Origin: Candidatus Sulfotelmatobacter sp.
GTDB taxonomy: Bacteria > Acidobacteriota > Terriglobia > Terriglobales > Acidobacteriaceae
Direction: 5' to 3'
DNA length: 64,000 bases
Assembly (NCBI GenBank): GCA_030041215.1
Contig: JASHOH010000015.1
Location: 1 to 64,000 of the forward strand
Part shown: positions 40,436 to 48,636 of the stretch, one piece after another
How positions within the stretch are numbered: position 1 is the stretch's first letter
Layout: the number at the start of each line of letters is the position of its first letter
Translations under genes and position numbers: made by a program
The notes under the pieces: generated by a model
What the model was told of the DNA's origin: nothing
Seen by the model: the letters and a program-made list of their open reading frames with translations, nothing else
The model's database searches: none

Positions 40436-41623
40436 ATGACGAAACTCCAGCGTTCCGTCGCTTCTCCCAATGTCGTCTGCATTGAAGATTTCCGCCCCAT
40501 CGCCCGGCAGCGAATTCCCAAGTCTGTCTTCGACTATCTCGATGGTGGCGCCGAGGGCGAAATCACGCTGCGCGAGAATTGCAGGATTTTCAATGACGTT
40601 ACGTTTCGCCCGCGTCATGCGGTTGCGGTCGGCAAGGTCAATCTCGGGGTACGTGTGCTGGGCCTCGATCTCGCTCTGCCGTTTCTGCTCGCGCCTGTGG
40701 GCTACAGTCGTCTGATGCATCCCGGAGGCGAAGTTTCGGCCGCGCGCGCCGCCGGCCGCGCCGGCACGGGCTACATTCTCTCTACCATCTCCGGACACAA
40801 GCTCGAAGACGTCAGAGCGGGATCGACCGGCCCCGTTTTCTACCAGCTCTATCTAATGGGCGGACGTGGCGCTGCAGAAGGCGCCATCGACCGTGCTCGA
40901 ACTGCAGGGTTCAACGCGCTCGTGGTTACGATCGACACTCCCGTCTCCGGCATTCGCGAGCGCGATTATCGCAACGGTATGAAGGAATTAATCAGCGGCA
41001 CCCTGCTCCAAAAGATTCCCTTTCTTCCGCAAGTGCTTTCGCGGCCCGGATGGCTTTTCGACTATCTCCGCGACGGTGGCCTGCCCGGTCTGCCCAACGT
41101 CATTATTCCCGGCAAAGGCGAAATGCCGCTGGTCGATATCAACGCCGCGCTTGCTGAGTCGACCCCAACCTGGGCTGACCTGAAGTGGATTCGTGAACAC
41201 TGGAAGGGTCCCATCGTTATCAAAGGTGTACTGACAGCTGACGACGCTCGCCGCGCCATCGACGAAGGGGTTGTGGCGATTTCAGTTTCCAATCATGGCG
41301 GACGTCAGCTCGATGGCCTTCCCGCATCCCTCCGCGCGTTGCCCGAAGTGGTCGAAGCTGTGCAGGGCCGCATTGAGGTCTTTATGGATGGCGGCATACG
41401 CCGCGGCACCGACATTGTGAAAGCTCTTTGCCTCGGAGCCAATGCCGTGCTCTGTGGCCGCGCTTACGCCTACGGCCTTGCCGCGGCGGGCGAAGCTGGA
41501 GTCGATCGCGCCATCGAGATTCTACGCACCGACCTGGAACGCACCCTGCGCCTGCTAGGATGTGACTCTGTCGCAAACCTAGACCGGTCCTACGTAAATG
41601 TCCCTAAGAGCTGGGAAGCCTGA
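40436..41623 (+). CDS. FMN-dependent alpha-hydroxy-acid dehydrogenase
   Basis: 395 residues, glycolate oxidase/L-lactate dehydrogenase family. TIM barrel with FDYLDGGAEGEITLRENCR at the N-terminus, LLAPVGYSRLMHPGGE, TISGHKLEDVRAG, FYQLYLMGGR, VTIDTPVSGIRERD, IVIKGVLTADDARRA and the catalytic SNHGGRQLDG (His base). Likely oxidises L-lactate or another 2-hydroxy acid and feeds electrons to the respiratory chain. It lies between the PHA cluster and the oxidase operon, but has its own 170-bp upstream space, so linkage to either is loose. Confidence 0.9.
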   Translation: MTKLQRSVASPNVVCIEDFRPIARQRIPKSVFDYLDGGAEGEITLRENCRIFNDVTFRPRHAVAVGKVNLGVRVLGLDLALPFLLAPVGYSRLMHPGGEVSAARAAGRAGTGYILSTISGHKLEDVRAGSTGPVFYQLYLMGGRGAAEGAIDRARTAGFNALVVTIDTPVSGIRERDYRNGMKELISGTLLQKIPFLPQVLSRPGWLFDYLRDGGLPGLPNVIIPGKGEMPLVDINAALAESTPTWADLKWIREHWKGPIVIKGVLTADDARRAIDEGVVAISVSNHGGRQLDGLPASLRALPEVVEAVQGRIEVFMDGGIRRGTDIVKALCLGANAVLCGRAYAYGLAAAGEAGVDRAIEILRTDLERTLRLLGCDSVANLDRSYVNVPKSWEA

Positions 41624-41798
41624 CGAATTCTGCTCTCGAGATCAGTCATGCTGAGCGTGACAATCACCAGCGCAAAGTCTCCTTCCACATAAGTCGAAGC
41701 GTCCCGATCGCGTCCCGACCACAGCACGCTGGCAGCGCTTGCCTAATCAAAAAAGATTAGCGGCCTTTCACTTGGGAATGAGCATCCTGCGGCATTTG

Positions 41799-41814
41799 TG
41801 TGACGAATATCACA
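41799..41814. promoter_or_regulatory. CRP/FNR-type palindrome upstream of the oxidase operon
   Basis: TGTGACGAATATCACA is a perfect TGTGA-N6-TCACA dyad. It is the only clear signal in the 372-bp gene-free space 41624-41995. It suits binding by a CRP/FNR-family regulator, which would tie the oxidase genes to energy or oxygen state. The spacer also has a long A/T-rich stretch before the first gene. Confidence 0.55.
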
Positions 41815-41995
41815 TGGGTACATGAGATTCATCACTGACAGCTTGTGGTGCCTATCGTAATATTTTGCGCACCGGTCGGAGCAGGTGAGGGCAGTTCACT
41901 TCTTAAATTCGGCTTCTTTATCTGTCAGTGAAAGTTCCGGAAAGTCTCAATTTCTCAGGTTCGATAACAAGTAGTCAACGAAGGAGAGTAACGCA

Positions 41996-42736
41996 ATGAA
42001 AGCAGGATGCAAAATCGCGGCAATGGCTGCTGCTTTAATGATTCTTGCAGCCGTTGTCTTGTATTCGGGCAGGACTGTGACTGCGGCTGCCGATGGGCAG
42101 ATTACGGGCACCATCAAACTGGACGGGCAAGCACCGCACCTGAAGCCCATCGACATGTCGAAAGACCCAAGCTGCGCCAAGACCGGTAGCGGCGGTCCCG
42201 CCGCTGGGGAGAGCGTGGTGGTCGGACCGAACGGCGGTCTGGCCAATGTTGTGGTTTACATTTCTCAGGGATTGACGGGAAATGAACCGATCGCGTCTCA
42301 GCCAGTGAAGATCGAACAAAAAGGCTGCCAGTATGTTCCGCATGTCGTGGCAATCAATGTGGGCCAGCATCTCAGCGTACTGAACGACGATAAGACGGCG
42401 CACAACATTCACCCCGAGCCGAAACCCGGCGGCGGCAACATTCCGTGGAACAAATCTCAGATGGAAGGCAGCCCGGCGATCGATGTGACTTGGTCGACTC
42501 CGGAAGTTGCCATTCCGGTCAAGTGCAACATCCATCCTTGGATGCACGCCTATATCGCGGTGGTGAAGGGACCGTACGGCGTGAGCAGCAATGCTGGCGC
42601 TTTTAAGCTGGACAACGTTCCACCAGGCACTTATACTCTGACCGCCTGGCATGAAACTTATGGAACGCAAACCCAAACCGTAACCGTTGCGGCCGGGAAA
42701 CCGGCGACGGCAGACTTCAGTTTCAAAGCAAAGTAA
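41996..42736 (+). CDS. Exported blue-copper-like (cupredoxin) protein heading the oxidase operon
   Basis: 246 residues with a signal peptide (AAMAAALMILAAVVLYSG). First domain: GQITGTIKLDGQAPHLKPID, then a plastocyanin-like core with TAHNIHPEPKPGGG and VKCNIHPWMHAYIAV, which supply His, Cys, His and Met for a type I copper site. A C-terminal carboxypeptidase-regulatory-like fold (GAFKLDNVPPGTYTLTAWHE) follows. It could donate electrons to the oxidase or deliver copper to it. Function is inferred from context; the residues are seen. Confidence 0.85.
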   Translation: MKAGCKIAAMAAALMILAAVVLYSGRTVTAAADGQITGTIKLDGQAPHLKPIDMSKDPSCAKTGSGGPAAGESVVVGPNGGLANVVVYISQGLTGNEPIASQPVKIEQKGCQYVPHVVAINVGQHLSVLNDDKTAHNIHPEPKPGGGNIPWNKSQMEGSPAIDVTWSTPEVAIPVKCNIHPWMHAYIAVVKGPYGVSSNAGAFKLDNVPPGTYTLTAWHETYGTQTQTVTVAAGKPATADFSFKAK

Positions 42737-42754
42737 GGACCGAATAAGTCGTCG

Positions 42755-42784
42755 GGACGGCTGCAAACGCACTTGCAGCCGTCC
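42755..42784 (+). terminator. Perfect 12-bp hairpin between the copper protein gene and coxB
   Basis: GGACGGCTGCAA (42755-42766), loop ACGCAC, TTGCAGCCGTCC (42773-42784), followed by TTAAAT. The stem is exact and GC-rich. It may end most transcripts after the copper protein gene, or protect the mRNA 3' end, so the first gene could be made in excess over the oxidase subunits. Confidence 0.7.
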
Positions 42785-42833
42785 TTAAATCGAACCGGGG
42801 CTGGGGCGCCGGTCGTTATGGGGGTGGGGAATA

Positions 42834-43634
42834 ATGGCAGGAAAAATTTTCGCGGTATTAGTCGTGCTCGTCACGCTGGCTACGGCTTATTGTGTCATCG
42901 CCCACGTGTGGTGGATGCCGATAGATATTTCTCTCCACGGTCCTAAGATCGACCAGCAGTTGGAAGAGACCATGTGGGTCGCTGGTCTTCTCTTTATTGC
43001 CGGCCAAATCGTGCTGGCGGCCTTTGTTTTTCTTTATGGGGGCGCAAAGAGCCGGACGAAGCAAATTCCTGGTGGCGCCAAATATCTGGTGATCTTCGCC
43101 TTTGCGATTGTCGGCCTCGAAGTGTTGGGGCTCTCCGTCGTCGGTTCCAAGGCCTGGGGTGCCGTCTACTTTGAAGCGCCCGACCCGAATTCACTGCATA
43201 TCGATGTGCAGGCAGGGCAGTTTGCCTATTATTTTCGCTATCCAGGACCTGATGGAACTTTTGGTGCCCTGCATCCCGAACTGATCAGTGAGGCCAACCA
43301 GAATTACTTTGGGCTCGACATCGACCACGACGCCGATGCGAAAGACGACATCGTCACTGCCGAGATCGCTATTCCCGTTAACAAACCGATTCTACTGACG
43401 CTTCATTCCAAGGATGTGGGGCACTCCTTCGACGTGCGGGAGTTGCGGGTACAGCAGGATTTTGTCCCTGGCCTGGTTATTCCCATCCACTTCACCGCAA
43501 CCCAGACCGGACGTTTCGAGATTGTGTGTACGCAATTATGCGGGTTGGGACATTACAACATGAAGGCTTATTTGAACGTGCTTTCGCAAGCAGATTACGA
43601 GGAGTGGCTCAAGAAACAGGCAGCGATGCAGTAA
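42834..43634 (+). CDS. coxB: Cytochrome c oxidase subunit II
   Basis: 266 residues. Two N-terminal membrane helices (residues about 5-25 and 49-68), plus a third hydrophobic stretch (LVIFAFAIVGLEVLGLSVVG) before the periplasmic cupredoxin domain. The CuA site is complete: HSFDVRELRVQQD and CTQLCGLGHYNMKAY (Cys-x3-Cys-x3-His-x2-Met). It receives electrons from cytochrome c and passes them to subunit I. No C-terminal cytochrome c domain is present, so it is not a fused caa3-type subunit II. Confidence 0.95.
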   Translation: MAGKIFAVLVVLVTLATAYCVIAHVWWMPIDISLHGPKIDQQLEETMWVAGLLFIAGQIVLAAFVFLYGGAKSRTKQIPGGAKYLVIFAFAIVGLEVLGLSVVGSKAWGAVYFEAPDPNSLHIDVQAGQFAYYFRYPGPDGTFGALHPELISEANQNYFGLDIDHDADAKDDIVTAEIAIPVNKPILLTLHSKDVGHSFDVRELRVQQDFVPGLVIPIHFTATQTGRFEIVCTQLCGLGHYNMKAYLNVLSQADYEEWLKKQAAMQ

Positions 43635-43688
43635 GCAACGTTCGTCCGCTTCGCAAGGTGGACGAAAACTTCTCCCGGAGCGAGGACA

Positions 43689-45455
43689 ATGGCAGAAACG
43701 ACCGCGCACGCGGCGGTACATCACGCGCCGCCACAGGGGTTCATTAGAAAGTACATCTTCAGCATCGATCACAAAGTAATTGGGATTCAGTACACCACGC
43801 TGAGTCTGGTGGCGGCCTTCATCGGCATGGTTCTCTCGTGGGCCATGCGAATCCACCTGGCGTGGCCAAACGCGCATATTCCGATTCTGGGCTGGCTCTC
43901 TCCCAACGGAGCGCCCGGCGGCGTGATGACGCCCGAATACTACCTTTCTTTGATGACCATGCACGGCACGATCATGGCGTTTTTCGTGCTGACGGCCGCG
44001 CCAATGGCCGGGTACGGAAATTTCATGTTGCCCATTCAAGTAGGAGCGGCAGACATGGCGTTTCCCCGGCTGAACATGGCTTCCTTTTGGGTGACGTTCA
44101 TCGGCTTCTTGCTGGCCTGCGCTACATTTTTCATTCCGGATGGCCCGCCTCTCTCAGGCTGGACTGCCTATGCACCCTTAAGCGCCGTCGGCTCGGTTGC
44201 CGGCCCAGGCCAGGGGTGGGGGCAGAATCTTTGGGGACTGTCGATCGCGCTTTTCTGCGTCGCATCTCTGCTGGGATCTTTGAATTTCATCGTGACCACG
44301 CTTGACCTGCGCACGAAGGGAATGAAGCTATCGCGCATGGCATTGTCGACCTGGGCGTGGTTTATCAATGCGTGGGTGAGTTTGCTGGCTTTTGCCGTGT
44401 TGCTGCCGACTTGCTTGTTGCTGGTGCTGGATCGTCTTGCTGGAACCAGTTTCTTCATTCCCGGCGGGCTGGTTTTCAACGATCAACTCCAACCGCACTC
44501 AGGCGGCTCGCCGCTTCTGTTTCAGCACTTGTTCTGGTTCTTTGGACATCCCGAGGTCTACATCATCATCTTGCCCGCGTTCGGCATTGTCTCGCACATC
44601 ATGCCGACTTTCATTCGTAAACCTCTGGTGGGCGGCTGGAAGGTGATTACCTTCGCGGAAATCGCGGTTGGCACTCTCAGCTTCGTGGTGTGGGGACATC
44701 ACATGTTCGTCAGCGGCATGAGTCCTTACATGGCGATGGTGTTCTCAGTGCCGACCCTGTTCATCACTATTCCATCGGTCATTGCGGTTTTGGTATGGGT
44801 CTTCTCTCTGTACGGTGCCAACATTCGTTTTGACACTCCACTGCTCTACAGCTTAGGTTTCATTTCGCTGTTCATCACCGGTGGAATCGGCGGCTTTTTC
44901 CTCGCACAGCCCTCCACTGATTCCTACCTGCACGCTACCAGCTTCGTTGTCGGTCACTTCCACTTCACGATGGGGCTCTCCGCGATTTTCGCAACATTTG
45001 CAGGCTTCTATTATTGGTTCCCGAAAATGTTTGGCCGCATGCTGAACGAGAAGCTGGGCAAGCTGCATTTCTGGCTCAGCTTCATCGGCGTCTATTGCGT
45101 CTTCATTACCATGCAGTTGACAGGTATGACTGGAGCAGTTCGGCGCTATTCGGCCCTGGTCGATGACTTCATGGTGCCGTTGCTGCCCGCCTATCGCTTT
45201 ATGACCATCGCCGCGTTGCTGCTGGGCGCGGCGCAGTTGATCTTCCTCTATAACGCCATCTGGAGCCGCTTCAAAGGGCCGAAAGCGCCAGACAATCCGT
45301 GGGGCGCCACGACGCTGGAATGGGATACGACTTCGCCCCCACCGTTCGACAACTTCGGTGGACGCCAGCTCATCGTTTATCACGGCCCGATGCAGTACGA
45401 CGGCGAGAAAAGCGAGATGCAAACTTCGCCGGCGCCTTCGATCGCGGGAACGTAG
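43689..45455 (+). CDS. coxA: Cytochrome c oxidase subunit I
   Basis: 588 residues, 12 or more helices. Heme and CuB ligands: TMHGTIMAFF (His, heme a), GHPEVYIIILPAFGI (CuB His with the linked Tyr, and the Glu of the D-channel region, an A1-type mark), WGHHMFVSGM (two CuB His), and VVGHFHFTMG (His of heme a3 and a). This is the proton-pumping catalytic subunit. GGAGCGAGG precedes the ATG. The C-terminal segment is polar and variable. Confidence 0.97.
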   Translation: MAETTAHAAVHHAPPQGFIRKYIFSIDHKVIGIQYTTLSLVAAFIGMVLSWAMRIHLAWPNAHIPILGWLSPNGAPGGVMTPEYYLSLMTMHGTIMAFFVLTAAPMAGYGNFMLPIQVGAADMAFPRLNMASFWVTFIGFLLACATFFIPDGPPLSGWTAYAPLSAVGSVAGPGQGWGQNLWGLSIALFCVASLLGSLNFIVTTLDLRTKGMKLSRMALSTWAWFINAWVSLLAFAVLLPTCLLLVLDRLAGTSFFIPGGLVFNDQLQPHSGGSPLLFQHLFWFFGHPEVYIIILPAFGIVSHIMPTFIRKPLVGGWKVITFAEIAVGTLSFVVWGHHMFVSGMSPYMAMVFSVPTLFITIPSVIAVLVWVFSLYGANIRFDTPLLYSLGFISLFITGGIGGFFLAQPSTDSYLHATSFVVGHFHFTMGLSAIFATFAGFYYWFPKMFGRMLNEKLGKLHFWLSFIGVYCVFITMQLTGMTGAVRRYSALVDDFMVPLLPAYRFMTIAALLLGAAQLIFLYNAIWSRFKGPKAPDNPWGATTLEWDTTSPPPFDNFGGRQLIVYHGPMQYDGEKSEMQTSPAPSIAGT

Positions 45456-45502
45456 CCATCAAGGGTGCTTTAACCCGCTCACTAAATTCTGAAGGAGGAC
45501 GC

Positions 45503-46159
45503 GTGGATCATTCGGAACTGGCAGTAGCACAAGACGGCGCCCCAGTCGAGGTTTTGCGAAGAGAGCATGGCGTCTTGATGGAGGTTGACCCCTACCGCAT
45601 CGACAAAAAGAAGCTGGGGATGTGGATATTCATTATTTCCGATGCCTGCACGTTCGCTGCTTTTCTGTTCGCCTACGGCTACATGCGCATTGGGGCCCCG
45701 GTATGGGGAACGCCCTTCGGCCTGTCATCCATCGTGAATGGTGTGGTGATGACAGCCGTTCTGCTTTCCAGCAGTCTCACGATGCTGGCGGCGGTGCGGG
45801 CGGCGCAAACCGACAATAAGAACTCGGCCAAAAAGTGGCTGGGCGCAACCATGCTTTTGGGAGCCATCTTTGCTGCCTTGCACCTTCGCGAATGGGTCAG
45901 GTTGATCGACGAAGGCTGGCGCCTCTTCTACAACCCAACCGGAGGCGCAGCGCAGTTTGGGGCAACGTTTTTCAGCGTCACCGGTCTTCACTTAACGCAC
46001 GTCGTCACCGGTGTCATCGCACTGGCGTTTGTCACGCGCGGCTATAACCAGGGCCGCTACGATCAAGGCCACGTCGAAACCGCAGGCCTTTACTGGCACT
46101 TTGTCGATCTGGTGTGGATGTTCGTTTTCCCACTCATGTACCTGATGAATGCTCACTGA
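45503..46159 (+). CDS. coxC: Cytochrome c oxidase subunit III
   Basis: 218 residues from a GTG with GAAGGAGG 5 nt upstream. The track entry starts earlier, inside coxA, and is wrong for the N-terminus. Helices include KLGMWIFIISDACTFAAFLFAYGYMR, the conserved HLREWVRLI, FFSVTGLHLTHVVTGVIALAF and ETAGLYWHFVDLVWMFVFPLMYL, the last being the family end signature. Subunit III stabilises subunit I and its proton pathway. Confidence 0.93.
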   Translation: MDHSELAVAQDGAPVEVLRREHGVLMEVDPYRIDKKKLGMWIFIISDACTFAAFLFAYGYMRIGAPVWGTPFGLSSIVNGVVMTAVLLSSSLTMLAAVRAAQTDNKNSAKKWLGATMLLGAIFAALHLREWVRLIDEGWRLFYNPTGGAAQFGATFFSVTGLHLTHVVTGVIALAFVTRGYNQGRYDQGHVETAGLYWHFVDLVWMFVFPLMYLMNAH

Positions 46160-46185
46160 AGCGAATGCAAGCGGAGAACAAATAA

Positions 46186-46488
46186 ATGTCATCGAATCGT
46201 GAATTGACTATGCGTTCTTATGTCGGCATCGGCATCGGTCTGATGGCGATTGTGGGGCTTGAGGTGATTCTCACTTTGCAGCATCTGCCAGTGCGCACCT
46301 TGCTCACCTGTTTGCTTTGCCTGGCGTCCCTGGAGGCTTTTGTGGCCGTCATGTACTTCATGCACGTCAAGTACGAGCAACCAATCTTGTTCTGGACAAT
46401 CTATCCGGCGGTGCTCTTTGTGCTGATTTTTCTTTGCTACTTTTTCCCCGATGCATTCCGCATGTTCAGCATGCGTCTGTTGAAGTAA
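46186..46488 (+). CDS. Cytochrome c oxidase subunit IV (prokaryotic type)
   Basis: 100 residues with three helices, the COX4_pro layout: YVGIGIGLMAIVGLEVILTL, LLTCLLCLASLEAFVAVMYFMHVKYE and ILFWTIYPAVLFVLIFLCYFF. The VMYFMHVKYE element is characteristic. Small accessory subunit needed for assembly or stability. Twenty-six bp after coxC. Confidence 0.88.
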   Translation: MSSNRELTMRSYVGIGIGLMAIVGLEVILTLQHLPVRTLLTCLLCLASLEAFVAVMYFMHVKYEQPILFWTIYPAVLFVLIFLCYFFPDAFRMFSMRLLK

Positions 46489-46521
46489 TAGCGTTAACTA
46501 GAGATCAGGAGTGTGAAGTTC

Positions 46522-47187
46522 ATGGCAACCACGATCCCGGAACCACCGCGAATCAGCGATCGTTTGCGCGATTATTCTGGAAATGGCGGAAAGAATTGGA
46601 TTCCTGCCGCAGGGAATGCGCGTGTTCTGCAAGACCGCCGCTTTAATCCTGCGCAAACTGGAATCTGGGTTGCGCTGGCGGCGATCACGATGTCGTTCGC
46701 CGCGCTCACCAGCGCTTTAGTGGTGCGGCAGGGCGTCAGCGTGGGCTGGGGGCATATCACTCTTCCCCCCATTCTCTTTTCGAATACCTTCGTGCTGCTC
46801 GCCAGCAGTGTGACTCTGGAGTTCGCTCGCCGCCGCGTCACATCCTACGCTCGCGGTATTGAAAGCAATAAAGCAGTCCCCATGGGCTGGTTGGCCGCAA
46901 CCCTATTCCTCGGTCTGCTTTTCATTGCCGGACAATACACCGCCTGGCTGCAACTGAAATCGCAGGGGCTGTATCTTGCCACCAACACGAACAGTTCATT
47001 TTTTTATTTATTCACTGGCGTACATGCGGCACATATTTTGGGAGGCCTGCTCGGCTTGGTTTATGTGATGAGCAAGCTTCACCGCTCGGTTCTTCGCCGA
47101 AGCACGTTTGCAGCGTGCGCGCAGTACTGGCATTTTATGGATGCACTTTGGCTGTATCTGCTCTTGTTGCTTTGGACGAGAATCTAG
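46522..47187 (+). CDS. Second subunit III-like heme-copper oxidase protein
   Basis: 221 residues from ATG, AGGAG 10 nt before it; the track start is an upstream GTG. Five or six helices: GIWVALAAITMSFAALTSALVV, LPPILFSNTFVLLASSVTLEF, GWLAATLFLGLLFIAGQYTAWLQL, YLFTGVHAAHILGGLLGLVYVM and CAQYWHFMDALWLYLLLLLWTRI. The HAAHILGG and YWHFMDALW elements are those of subunit III. So the operon has two divergent subunit III paralogues; this second one may be an alternative or a regulatory copy. Confidence 0.88.
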   Translation: MATTIPEPPRISDRLRDYSGNGGKNWIPAAGNARVLQDRRFNPAQTGIWVALAAITMSFAALTSALVVRQGVSVGWGHITLPPILFSNTFVLLASSVTLEFARRRVTSYARGIESNKAVPMGWLAATLFLGLLFIAGQYTAWLQLKSQGLYLATNTNSSFFYLFTGVHAAHILGGLLGLVYVMSKLHRSVLRRSTFAACAQYWHFMDALWLYLLLLLWTRI

Positions 47188-47196
47188 GGAGCGCTT

Positions 47197-47481
47197 GTGT
47201 TTAGAGTAAGGGACAACCGAAGGCTATTTCGCCTGATCGCGATCGCAATAGTGATGGTGTGCGCGCTCACGCTTGCCCCGATGGCTCTTTCCCAGGGTTG
47301 CTCACTCTGTTACACGCAAGTGGCGAACTCTGGAGCGCGCATGATTCGCGCTTTGCGGAATGGCATTGTAATTCTTATCATTCCTCCTCTTTCCATGTGT
47401 ATCGCCGCCATGATTCTTACGTTCCGCAAGCGAAATCAGTTCCATGATGCCGATGGCAGCGAGCCTCGCTCGGACTGGTGA
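47197..47481 (+). CDS. Small membrane protein with CSLCY motif in the oxidase operon
   Basis: 94 residues. First hydrophobic segment IAIAIVMVCALTLAPMALSQ looks like a signal or anchor, then GCSLCYTQVANSGARMIRAL, then a second helix GIVILIIPPLSMCIAAMILTF and a polar tail. The CxxC pair could bind copper or a redox partner during oxidase assembly. Not a family I can name. Nine bp after the second subunit III gene, 18 bp before ctaB, so in the operon. Confidence 0.7.
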   Translation: MFRVRDNRRLFRLIAIAIVMVCALTLAPMALSQGCSLCYTQVANSGARMIRALRNGIVILIIPPLSMCIAAMILTFRKRNQFHDADGSEPRSDW

Positions 47482-47499
47482 GGGAGACTAACCTACACT

Positions 47500-48381
47500 G
47501 TGACGCAGCCTAACATTTCAGCCCAATCACGATCCAAGTTCCGCGACTATTGCACGCTCACCAAACCCGAAGTCAACCTGCTCGTCCTCATGACGACATC
47601 TGCTGGTTTCTATCTGGCCTGTCGTGGACCGCTGAACGTCGCCGGCCTGATTAACACGCTGATTGGCACGCTCCTGGTTGCCAGCGGCACGGCCACTTTG
47701 AACCAGTGGATGGAACGAGTCTGGGACGGTCAAATGCGCCGCACCGCCGGCAGGCCGCTTCCTTCAGGCAGACTGAATGCGCGCGAAGCGTTGGTGTTTG
47801 GAATTCTGCTAAGCGCCCTCGGCGGTGTGTACCTCAATTTTCTAGTCAACCGGATGGCATCTTTGCTCGCGCTGTCGACGCTGCTTTCGTACCTTCTCGT
47901 TTACACTCCGCTAAAACGCAAAACGCCGTTATGCACACTTATCGGCGCCATTCCAGGCGCAATGCCAGTGTTAATCGGATGGGCGGGAGCGTCCGGAAGC
48001 CTTGGGCCGCATGCCTGGTTCTTATTTGCCATTGTTTTTCTGTGGCAGTTCCCGCATTTTCTGGCGATTGCCCTGATGTATCGTGAAGACTATGACCGGG
48101 CCGGCTATAAAATGCTACCCGCTTTTGACCGCGATTCCCACTTTACTCTGGCAGAAATTGTCGCCTTCACTGTGATCCTCATCCTTATTACAATGCTGCC
48201 ACCGACCGGCCACGGCGACGCTATCTATTTCGGCGGAATGGCCTTAACCGGAGCGTTCCTGCTGTATCACGTGATCAAACTGGCAAAGTCAGCTTCCAGG
48301 GTTCTGGCAGGCCGCGTTCTACATGCCTCGGTCATTTACCTGCCCATCGTTCTTGGCATCCTCATCGCCCGCCGAGGCTGA
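47500..48381 (+). CDS. ctaB: Protoheme IX farnesyltransferase
   Basis: Makes heme O from heme B with farnesyl diphosphate, the first step to heme A for the oxidase. 293 residues, UbiA superfamily, about nine helices. First Asp-rich motif in NQWMERVWDGQMRRTAGRPLPSG, second in MYREDYDRAGYKMLP. GTG start (VTQPN), since no ATG or ribosome site fits better. No ctaA (heme A synthase), SCO1 or CtaG gene follows here. Confidence 0.95.
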   Translation: MTQPNISAQSRSKFRDYCTLTKPEVNLLVLMTTSAGFYLACRGPLNVAGLINTLIGTLLVASGTATLNQWMERVWDGQMRRTAGRPLPSGRLNAREALVFGILLSALGGVYLNFLVNRMASLLALSTLLSYLLVYTPLKRKTPLCTLIGAIPGAMPVLIGWAGASGSLGPHAWFLFAIVFLWQFPHFLAIALMYREDYDRAGYKMLPAFDRDSHFTLAEIVAFTVILILITMLPPTGHGDAIYFGGMALTGAFLLYHVIKLAKSASRVLAGRVLHASVIYLPIVLGILIARRG

Positions 48382-48481
48382 CAATCCAAACGCAATGCAG
48401 ATCTTAACCGCGGCAGCTAGAAATGAGTTGGGTCGTCATGGTTTCCTCACGCCTGAGACACGTATCTTTCAGCACGAGCGG

Positions 48482-48636
48482 ATGGAGTCCAGCACTTTGA
48501 ATGGGCTTGAAACCGTAATATCGAACGCCAGTTCTGCTAGTGAGTGCGGCCGGTATTCTCGCAATCGTCATTGCGGAATCGTCGGCCAGTCGTCCTTTCT
48601 CCGTGGATGTTCTTTACGTATTTCCCACTTTCATGA
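48482..48636 (+). pseudogene. Possible frameshifted N-terminus of a membrane sensor kinase
   Basis: Starting at ATG 48482 the frame gives MESSTLNGLETVISN; in a second frame it continues RTPVLLVSAAGILAIVIAESS and RPFSVDVLYVFPTFMIS before running into the end of the efflux gene. This resembles the first 55 residues of the intact kinase at 55765 (RRMLIVASILIAGIAAVDWW, ISLGFLYLFPIIILGG): a helix, a short polar linker, then V/F-LY-FP. I read it as a decayed fragment of a related kinase. Similarity was judged by eye. Confidence 0.4.

Noticed and set aside
45299-45502. Long N-terminal extension of the subunit III ORF
   Set aside because: It lies inside coxA in another frame; the GTG at 45503 with GAAGGAGG upstream is the natural start.
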